This document shows positions 1 to 4,713 of a stretch of 8,596 nt of DNA, piece after piece. Numbering within the stretch: the first letter of the stretch is position 1; every line of letters starts with the position of its first letter. The DNA is from Angelakisella sp. (GTDB lineage Bacteria; Bacillota; Clostridia; Oscillospirales; Ruminococcaceae): assembly GCA_022794295.1 (NCBI GenBank), contig JAAWEO010000078.1, positions 1-8,596 on the forward strand, in the 5' to 3' direction. Under the pieces are notes generated by a model, which saw nothing but the letters and a program-made list of their open reading frames with translations, was not told the origin of the DNA and searched no databases. Made by a program: the position numbers and the translations under genes.

Positions 1-120
1 GCGCTGTCCGCCCTGGACCCGGACCGGACTGTGTCCGGTGACAGAAAGGCTACCCGGTACTGGGCGTTGGGCTTCGGGCATGGTGCTGCGCCGGCAGGTA
101 AGAAGGAGGTCCATTTATGA
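1..120 (+). CDS. C-terminal end of an unidentified gene (partial)
   Basis: Frame 1 is open from the first base to a TGA at 118-120 and encodes about 39 residues ending KKEVHL. The stop overlaps the ruvX start as ATGA, the usual sign of translational coupling inside an operon. Third codon positions in this frame are mostly G or C, like the genes that follow. The visible tail (with RYWALGFGHG) is not one I recognise, so no function is given. A competing reading in frame 3 would stop at 39-41; the ATGA overlap and codon pattern favour frame 1, but only moderately. Confidence 0.4.
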   Translation, partial: ALSALDPDRTVSGDRKATRYWALGFGHGAAPAGKKEVHL

Positions 121-548
121 AAATTTTGGCCGTGGATCACGGTGAAGCCCGTACCGGCCTTGCAATCTGTGACCCCAGCGAGCTCCTTGCCTCCCCCCTG
201 GGTACCATCCAGCAGTGGGACCAGCAAAAGCTCGCTTCCGAAATCGCCCAAACCGCACGCCTGCAAAAGGCCGAGCGTATCGTCCTGGGCCATCCCCTGA
301 ATATGGATGGCTCCGCCGGAGCCCGGGCCGAAGCCTGCCGTGTTTTCGCCGCCCTGCTGGAGGAGAAAACCGGCCTCCCCGTTGTCCTCTGGGACGAACG
401 GGGCACCACCCTTACCGCAGCACGGTACCTGAATGTCACCGATACCCGGGGCAAAAAGCGCAAGGCCGCTCTGGATCCCCTCTCCGCTGCCATTATTCTG
501 GAAAGCTACCTGGCCTGGCGGAAAAATCATCTCGAGGAGGAATGTTGA
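117..548 (+). CDS. ruvX: RuvX/YqgF family pre-16S rRNA nuclease / putative Holliday junction resolvase
   Basis: RuvX/YqgF is a cytoplasmic RNase H-fold nuclease; family members take part in 16S rRNA 5'-end maturation and were earlier proposed as Holliday junction resolvases. The 143-residue length is typical. The N-terminal strand MKILAVDHGEARTG carries the first catalytic Asp (D7) with G9, R12 and G14. VLGHPLNMDGS (56-66) matches the family signature, with His where Leu is common. WDERGTT (92-98) corresponds to the usual DERLTT and supplies the conserved acidic pair. D120, in the segment before AAIILESYL, is the last expected catalytic acid. The start is set by GGAGG at 106-110 and by the ATGA overlap with the upstream frame. 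The gene sits 3 nt before the Nudix gene, so the two are probably co-transcribed. The family call is secure; the precise biochemical role rests on homology. Confidence 0.95.
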   Translation: MKILAVDHGEARTGLAICDPSELLASPLGTIQQWDQQKLASEIAQTARLQKAERIVLGHPLNMDGSAGARAEACRVFAALLEEKTGLPVVLWDERGTTLTAARYLNVTDTRGKKRKAALDPLSAAIILESYLAWRKNHLEEEC

Positions 549-551
549 ACA

Positions 552-1106
552 ATGGCCCATTTTGAGAAGGAGCTGGAAAAGGACGAGCTCTACCGGGGCA
601 GCATCTTTACCCTGACCACCCACCGGGTCTGCCTGGAAAACGGCGGGGAGAGCCGCCGGGATGTGGTGAACCACCACGGGGGCGCCTGTGTGGCCGCCCT
701 GGACCAAGAAGGGCGCATTCTCCTGGTGCGCCAGTACCGCTTTGCAGCGGGGCAGGAGCTCCTGGAGCTCCCTGCCGGCAAGCTGGAGCCCGGGGAAGAA
801 CCCCTGAAAACCGCCGCCCGGGAGCTTACCGAGGAAACAGGCCGCACCGCCGCCCACCTGACCAAGCTTACCGAGATCATCCCCACCCCCGCCTACTGCA
901 CCGAACGCATCTATGTCTACGAGGCCCACGGCCTTTCCGCCCCCGGCGGCCAGCACCTGGACCGCGACGAATTTTTAGATGTGGTCCCCGTCCCCCTGGA
1001 GGAGGCCGCAAAAATGGTCCTCACCGGAGAGATCACCGACGCCAAAACCCAGGTGGGGGTGCTGCTCCTGGCGGCCAAAAAGGGCATTGCCCTGCGCCCG
1101 GAATAA
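552..1106 (+). CDS. nudF: Nudix hydrolase, ADP-ribose pyrophosphatase type
   Basis: A 184-residue protein with a complete Nudix box at residues 76-98: G76, E82, then R90-E91-L92-x-E94-E95-x-G97, fitting GX5EX7REUXEEXGU. These glutamates bind the divalent metals needed for hydrolysis. ELLELPAGKLEPGEE, DRDEF (137-141) and the C-terminal ITDAKTQ (161-167) are features of the ADP-ribose pyrophosphatase subfamily (B. subtilis NudF/YqkG is about the same size). Such enzymes split ADP-ribose into AMP and ribose 5-phosphate, clearing a reactive sugar nucleotide in the cytoplasm. GAGGAGGAA at 534-542, at the end of ruvX, gives the ribosome binding site; the start is 3 nt after the ruvX stop. Substrate preference is inferred from family resemblance. 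Confidence 0.9.
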   Translation: MAHFEKELEKDELYRGSIFTLTTHRVCLENGGESRRDVVNHHGGACVAALDQEGRILLVRQYRFAAGQELLELPAGKLEPGEEPLKTAARELTEETGRTAAHLTKLTEIIPTPAYCTERIYVYEAHGLSAPGGQHLDRDEFLDVVPVPLEEAAKMVLTGEITDAKTQVGVLLLAAKKGIALRPE

Positions 1107-1190
1107 ATGCCTGTTTGGCAGCGTTCCGCGCACCCTGAAAAAGAAGAATCGCAAACGATATCAAACACAAAGAAAAAGGAGACATTTGCA

Positions 1191-1679
1191 ATGGCAGCAC
1201 AAAAACGGGAAGGATATCTCAGCTGGGATCAGTACTTTATGGGGGTGGCCCTCCTCTCCGCCCAGCGGAGCAAGGACCCGGGGAGCCAGGTAGGGGCCTG
1301 TATTGTCAACAGTGATAACCGCATTCTCTCGGTGGGGTACAATGGTATGCCCACCGGCTGCCAGGACGATGAAATGCCCTGGTCCCGGGAAGGCGGCTTT
1401 CTCCAAAGCAAGTATGCCTTTGTCTGCCACGCGGAGCTGAACGCCATCCTCAACAACGACGGAGGCTCCCTGAAGGGGACACGCCTTTATGCCACCCTCT
1501 TTCCCTGCAACGAATGCGCCAAGGCCATTATTCAAAGCGGCATCCGGGAGGTTATCTATCTTTCGGATAAATACGCGGACAGTGATGCCGTGATTGCCTC
1601 CAAGCAGATGTTCCAAATGGCCGGGGTCGCTCTGCGGCAGTACCAGCCTGTGGGCCAGAATGTGACCCTGGAGTTGTAG
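1191..1679 (+). CDS. dCMP deaminase (eukaryote/phage-like type)
   Basis: Zinc-dependent cytidine/deoxycytidylate deaminase, 162 residues, converting dCMP to dUMP for thymidylate synthesis. The zinc site is complete: H80-A81-E82 (His ligand and catalytic Glu, in CHAELNAI) and P105-C106-x-x-C109 (in LFPCNECAK). The frame stays open upstream to an ATG at 1107 next to the Nudix stop, but that extension is Lys/Glu-rich and unlike the family. The ATG at 1191 is preceded by AAAGGAG (1175-1181) at proper spacing and gives the usual N-terminus (SWDQYFMGVA), so it is chosen. CHAELNAI, FPCNECAK and SDKY resemble vertebrate DCTD from memory; those enzymes are activated by dCTP and inhibited by dTTP, which I cannot show here. 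It follows nudF after 84 nt without a visible terminator or clear promoter. Confidence 0.9.
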   Translation: MAAQKREGYLSWDQYFMGVALLSAQRSKDPGSQVGACIVNSDNRILSVGYNGMPTGCQDDEMPWSREGGFLQSKYAFVCHAELNAILNNDGGSLKGTRLYATLFPCNECAKAIIQSGIREVIYLSDKYADSDAVIASKQMFQMAGVALRQYQPVGQNVTLEL

Positions 1680-1797
1680 CTCCCCCAGGCCCGCAGACAT
1701 AGCCTCAAAGCAGCTCCGCCACAAACAAAAGCCCCAAATCCGGCCCCGCCTAAGAAGCAAAGGATAATGCCCCCTTCTGTTTCCGGCGGGGGTCGGG
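1680..1797. other. Gene-free spacer between dCMP deaminase and the tRNA promoter
   Basis: No coding frame looks real here. A 7-bp inverted repeat, CCCCGCC at 1744-1750 and GGCGGGG at 1785-1791, could pair across a 34-nt loop, but no T-tract follows, so I do not call it a terminator. How the ruvX-nudF-deaminase transcript ends is not visible. Confidence 0.4.
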
Positions 1798-1826
1798 TTG
1801 ACTTTTCCCACGGCCTGGTGTATTAT
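1798..1826 (+). promoter_or_regulatory. Sigma-A-type promoter of tRNA-Leu
   Basis: TTGACT at 1798-1803 and TATTAT at 1821-1826 each differ by one base from the consensus hexamers and are separated by exactly 17 nt. Transcription would begin near 1833, about ten bases before the mature tRNA 5' end at 1844. This is the best promoter in the window. Confidence 0.85.
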
Positions 1827-1843
1827 TTTAGATAACTAAATCA

Positions 1844-1930
1844 GCCGCCGTGACGAAATCGGCATACGTAGCAGACTTAAAATCTGCCGGAGGTAACTCC
1901 TTACGGGTTCAAGTCCCGTCGGCGGCACCA
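1844..1930 (+). tRNA. tRNA-Leu (anticodon UAA)
   Basis: An 87-nt tRNA including the encoded CCA (1928-1930). The acceptor stem GCCGCCG (1844-1850) pairs perfectly with CGGCGGC (1920-1926), and the discriminator is A1927. The anticodon stem GCAGA/TCTGC (1871-1875/1883-1887) closes a 7-nt loop with TAA at 1878-1880. A long class II variable arm with a GGAG/CTCC stem is as expected for leucine. The T arm has the TTCAA loop between ACGGG and CCCGT. It decodes UUA and, by wobble, UUG. Its 3' half abuts integrase-derived DNA starting about 20 nt downstream, so it is the likely attachment site of the adjacent element. Confidence 0.97.
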
Positions 1931-1943
1931 TTTTGAGGGAATT

Positions 1944-1998
1944 GGAGCTCTCAAATCCACCTGTTGGGGGAGGATTTGAGGCTCCTTTTTTGTTTTTC
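1944..1998 (+). terminator. Intrinsic terminator of tRNA-Leu
   Basis: GGAGC (1944-1948) and CTCAAATCC (1950-1958) pair with GGATTTGAG (1972-1980) and GCTCC (1981-1985), a 14-bp stem with one bulged T (1949) and a 13-nt loop. It is followed by T6-G-T5 from 1986. The hairpin lies inside the 3' end of the integrase-derived frame on the other strand, so the last residues of that frame are only the terminator read backwards. Confidence 0.9.
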
Positions 1999-2283
1999 TC
2001 GTGCCTGCAGCAGCATCTGCTTTACCTGGGGAATCAACGGGAGAGACCAAAAACTGGACTTGTTTTTTGTCCGATTTTTCAGGATCAGCTGTGTTTTCCC
2101 ATCAATTTTGGCTCTGGAAACGGTGTGGCTGACTGCGAGTGTATTGTTTTTGAAATCAATCGCGCTCCACCTCAGACCCAATACTTCACTGCACCTGAGC
2201 GCGGTGAGAAAATATGCTGTAAACTGGTTGTGGAGCCGTTCGTCTTCAATCTCTTCCGCCAGGATATTTCTGTTGTCCTCCAT
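1951..2283 (-). pseudogene. Truncated tyrosine recombinase (integrase) core, chimeric ORF
   Basis: A 110-residue frame from ATG 2283, which has AAAGGAG 8 nt upstream; an in-frame ATG at 2304 lacks this. From about residue 30 it is the beginning of a phage-type integrase catalytic domain: ALRCSEVLGLRW holds the first catalytic Arg, and NRTKNKSSFWSLPL matches the beta-hairpin with the catalytic Lys. The HxxR and Tyr motifs are absent, since the frame runs into the tRNA terminator, so it cannot be an active recombinase. The first 29 residues (MEDNRNILAEEIEDERLHNQ...) are not integrase-like. They resemble, from memory, the N-terminus of small sigma-70-like regulators of Clostridia elements, suggesting a deletion joined two genes at about residue 29. 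The integrase identity is fairly secure; the origin of the N-terminus is tentative. Confidence 0.75.
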
Positions 2284-2400
2284 ATACCGGACTCCTTTGC
2301 ACATTTTTTGCGGGAATGTGCAAAGAGGGCGGGGCCCGGCTCCTGTACCCAGTTATGTTCTGTCACCTTCTTTGGAGCTAATTGGGCATAGGATATGTTT

Positions 2401-2424
2401 TTTTGACAAAAAACGCTGTCAAAA
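2401..2424 (-). promoter_or_regulatory. Dyad with a --strand TTGACA -35 box, possible promoter/operator
   Basis: A perfect 8-bp inverted repeat, TTTTGACA at 2401-2408 and TGTCAAAA at 2417-2424, around AAAAACGC. On the - strand one arm reads TTGACA (2422-2417), an exact -35 consensus upstream of the chimeric integrase ORF. The best -10 about 18 nt on (ACATAT) is poor. There is no T-tract, so it is not a terminator. It could be an operator-overlapped promoter for the original downstream gene. Confidence 0.35.
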
Positions 2425-2442
2425 TATGGATGCGGAGAAGCG

Positions 2443-2476
2443 AAAAAAAGAAACCTGTCGTCTGATGACAGGTTTC
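2443..2476 (-). terminator. Intrinsic terminator after the ParR-like gene
   Basis: On the - strand, GAAACCTGTC (2476-2467) and GACAGGTTTC (2459-2450) form a perfect 10-bp stem with a 7-nt loop, followed at once by seven T (2449-2443). It begins 11 nt after the stop of the ParR-like gene and would end the helicase-to-partition transcript. Confidence 0.9.
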
Positions 2477-2487
2477 GACGGAAAATA

Positions 2488-2892
2488 TTAGGTCTGACGA
2501 ATATTTCTGGAGCGCAGCGAGCCTAATCCGCTTGCCAGCAAATTGCGTCCGGCTTCTGAGATTTCTTCGGGAACCACAGTTTCTCTTGGACCGGTCTGGA
2601 CGGGCACTGCCGGTACAGGAGCGCTTCTCACAGCGACCTTTTCCAGCCTGTCCAGGCCCCTTTTGGCGTTTTGTTCAATGATCCGGTCGGCAAGGCTTTG
2701 GAGGGACTGATACTCGCTGGTGGAATCCACCGGCAGCTTGCTGCAGTCGATGTAATGGAGAATGGCGGTGACAATATACTGGCTTTTGCTCTTGCCCTGT
2801 TGGTTTAGTATCTCAACAGCCCGGCGGTGGCGCGGATCGGTCTGGTTAAAGAGCATGGTGAACCGGTAGGGGTTGCTTTTTACATCTGGCAT
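2488..2892 (-). CDS. ParR-like plasmid/element partition DNA-binding protein
   Basis: A 134-residue protein from ATG 2892. The frame is open to 2964, but the first 24 codons only overlap the ParM-like frame and are unlikely to be translated. Residues 5-48 (SNPYRFTMLFNQTDPRHRRA..., then KSKSQYIVTAILHYI) fit the N-terminal ribbon-helix-helix-type domain of ParR-like centromere-binding proteins, in which a strand with FxLxF is followed by D/E-x-x-x-R-R-A and a KSxYI helix. A Pro/Val-rich stretch (about 91-108) links to a short basic C-terminus. The start lies 10 nt after the stop of the ParM-like frame, the order expected of a parM-parR pair; ParR binds parC DNA and caps the ParM filament. No strong ribosome binding site is visible, so it may be translationally coupled. 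It is followed by a strong terminator. Family assignment is by pattern memory only. Confidence 0.6.
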   Translation of the reverse strand: MPDVKSNPYRFTMLFNQTDPRHRRAVEILNQQGKSKSQYIVTAILHYIDCSKLPVDSTSEYQSLQSLADRIIEQNAKRGLDRLEKVAVRSAPVPAVPVQTGPRETVVPEEISEAGRNLLASGLGSLRSRNIRQT

Positions 2893-2902
2893 GAGGATCA
2901 CT

Positions 2903-3523
2903 TCACAGTCCAAGCTGATAAAGGCGCTGGTACCCGATAGCGTTGGATTTGATCTCCTCCACAAAGGTGCAGCGCCCCAGCTTATCCGAGCTTTCGATCA
3001 GAGGCCGGAACAGGATAGAGCCGCCGCCGACAAACACCGTGTAGTAGGTCTTGAGGTCGATGCCCTGCTCCCGCAGGCGGTTAAAAAGGTCCTCTACAAA
3101 TATTCACCATCCAACAGCTTAGCCATCTTTTTCAGCAGGAAAGCATAGTAGGATGCTTGTGTGGGAGTACCCCCTACAGAGCCCTTCTGGATCCCGGACA
3201 CAACGCTGCTCAACTGGTCTCCAAAACAGTGAACCAGCTGGACCATGTTATACCTGATTTCCTGAGTCTGGGTTTCCAGGATTTTTTCAGCTCCCGGATC
3301 AGCTTCTTCCCATCCTCGGAACCAAGGAGGACATTTTCCGGGTATTCGCCGGCCCACCCCCCGGCGGTGGCTGTTTTACGCCTGTCATAGGCAGCACCAT
3401 AAAATTCATCGGTTTCTTCCCCCGCGTAAAGACGGATCCGCTTCAGGTATTCCTCACGAGATGCCCCCTCATCTGCCGGAACATCTCCGGACAGGTGGAC
3501 CAATATGCTGTGCAGAATGTGCA
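2903..3523 (-). pseudogene. ParM-like (actin-type) segregation ATPase remnant with two frameshifts
   Basis: Three --strand frames join into one plausible product. The upstream part (REEYLKRIRLYAGEE, WAGEYPENV, KKLIRELKK) lies in frame with the primase-like ORF. At the T-run 3282-3287 the frame must change by a missing base to continue LETQTQEIRYNMVQLVHCFG. At 3098-3100 a second missing base is needed to pass from KLLDGEY to FVEDLFNRLREQGIDL. The end, TVFVGGGSILFRPLI and then EEIKSNAIGYQRLYQLGL, resembles the C-terminal nucleotide-binding and closing segments of ParM-type actin homologues. The N-terminal phosphate-1 region is missing, replaced by the primase-like sequence. The ParR-like gene directly downstream supports the partition reading. 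The left boundary of the homology (near 3523) is my estimate. Confidence 0.5.
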
Positions 3524-4115
3524 TATCGTCCAGATAGAAGCCTGGGACGCCTTCCAGAGCGCGGCCTGCCCCCATCAGCTCCGCTGCCAGTCTGCGCTGG
3601 CCTACAGCGGGGACACTCCGATAGCCAAGGCGGTCGATCTCCCCATCCTCCAGCCCCCGACCCCGCAGGCTTTGCCGGTGGGTGCTGGTGAGGGTGAGCA
3701 TCCCCAGCAGGGCGGAATAGGTCTCATGCAGCTGCTGTGCCGAGGCCCTTTTCTCCGTTTCCAGACTAGGCGGCAGAGAAAGAGCCTGGGGGATGAACCT
3801 GGGAGCCCCCTTTCGAGGGCCCTCCAGGTATTCCATCATCTCCCGGTACGCCTGTTTGGCATCCAACACCTGGGGATGTCCCGCTATGTACAGGTCCAGC
3901 TTGCCGCCCATGCGTCCGCACCGGTGGCAGCGGTACCGGTCTCTGGCCAGGTCGATCTCCATGTGCCCATGGCGGTCGGGCTGGCCGTTCTTTCCCAGGC
4001 AGAAGGGACAGTCCAGGATCAGGACGCCGCGCTTTTCCGCCTTAACAGGCAGCCCCAGATTGTTCAGAACATCCTGAATGGTAAAGGGCATACTATCCCG
4101 ATAGGGCGCCCCCAT
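3210..4115 (-). CDS. CHC2-type zinc-finger primase-like protein, probable chimera
   Basis: A 301-residue ORF starting at ATG 4115 with GAGGTG 7 nt upstream, 24 nt after the stop of the preceding gene. Residues 9-75 form a DnaG-like zinc-binding domain: CPFC (36-39) and CHRC (63-66) supply four cysteines, in the setting of ILDCPFC and DRYRCHRCGRMGG. Such domains bind the template in bacterial and mobile-element primases. Residues 85-197 (KQAYREMMEYLEGP, RGRGLEDGEIDRLGYRSVPA, GVPGFYLDD) fit element-borne CHC2 proteins. After D197 no toprim catalytic segment follows. Instead the sequence becomes the ParM-like segment, and the last 23 residues are an out-of-frame tail after the T-run at 3282-3287. 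The ORF is therefore probably a deletion fusion without primase activity. The zinc domain is clear; the fusion is inferred. Confidence 0.65.
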   Translation of the reverse strand: MGAPYRDSMPFTIQDVLNNLGLPVKAEKRGVLILDCPFCLGKNGQPDRHGHMEIDLARDRYRCHRCGRMGGKLDLYIAGHPQVLDAKQAYREMMEYLEGPRKGAPRFIPQALSLPPSLETEKRASAQQLHETYSALLGMLTLTSTHRQSLRGRGLEDGEIDRLGYRSVPAVGQRRLAAELMGAGRALEGVPGFYLDDMHILHSILVHLSGDVPADEGASREEYLKRIRLYAGEETDEFYGAAYDRRKTATAGGWAGEYPENVLLGSEDGKKLIRELKKSWKPRLRKSGITWSSWFTVLETS

Positions 4116-4139
4116 AACTCTTCACCTCGCAAACGGCCA

Positions 4140-4656
4140 TTATCCGGCCTGTGCCATGGCATGATCCATGAGGATCTGAGCCGCGGCTCGCAGCTTGAAA
4201 TCGTTGCCGCTGTATTTTTTCAGATACCAGTCCAGCGCGCCGGGGGCGATCATGGCCACCTCGCTCAGCGTCTTCCCAGTGTGGATACCTACGGTGATCT
4301 GGTAGTTCTTTGCCCACTCCAGCGGCATTTTCATGGCCTCCTCCGCGTTGCGGGGCTCCTGGAGCGGCTGTGCGGTGCCTTGCTGTGGAGCAGATGCGCC
4401 CGGCTGCTGTGCCATCATGCCCAGCTTCTGAGGGCCCTGCTGCCGTTGTGCGGCCGGTGCAGCTGTCACCTTGGAATATTGCCGGGGCGGCGCTGTCTGT
4501 GCTGCCGGCTGGGGAGCCGGGGTCGCCCGGAGCGAATCGTTCCGCCTTGCCCTCCTCATTGGTGTTCAGCCGAAGGAACTGCCGGGGGTCAAACCCCGAC
4601 TGGTAGAGGCCCGGCCGCAGGGCGGCGTCGTTGTACATTCCGGTGTTTGCGTTCAT
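4140..4656 (-). pseudogene. Pro/Gln-rich accessory protein of the element, frameshifted
   Basis: The start is ATG 4656, with GAGAGGAG (4671-4664) 7 nt upstream. The first frame gives MNANTGMYNDAALRPGLYQS, then DPRQFLRLNTNEEGKAERFAP. At the CCC run 4526-4528 one extra base shifts the frame. Removing it yields ERFAPATPAPQPAAQT and leads into the downstream frame, for about 171 residues in all. The centre is a low-complexity Pro/Gln/Ala linker (about residues 48-103). The C-terminus (WAKNYQITVGIHTGKTLSEVA, then GALDWYLKKYSG) recalls the small GxxxGKTLxE...D-x-x-Y-L-x-W domain often found appended to exonucleases and element proteins, here without a nuclease. It lies between the helicase and the primase-like gene. 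I do not know its function; a single-strand-DNA or replication accessory role would be a guess. Confidence 0.6.
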
Positions 4657-4713
4657 TCCAAAAACTCCTCTCATAAAATAATCAGCCCGCCAGTCCTTAA
4701 AAACTGACAGGTC

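Noticed and set aside
1742..1794. Inverted repeat GGCCCCGCC / GGCGGGGTC after the dCMP deaminase as a terminator
   Set aside because: The loop is over 30 nt and no T-tract follows; the next T-rich bases belong to the tRNA promoter.
2172..2366. 64-codon --strand frame overlapping the chimeric integrase ORF
   Set aside because: It starts at GTG with a weak ribosome binding site and reads the integrase core out of frame; the AAAGGAG at the 2283 start supports the other frame.
3495..4676. 393-codon + strand open frame opposite the CHC2 and accessory genes
   Set aside because: Low-complexity Leu/Arg/Cys/Pro composition, no ribosome binding site and no recognisable motif. The - strand carries the zinc motif and correctly placed starts.
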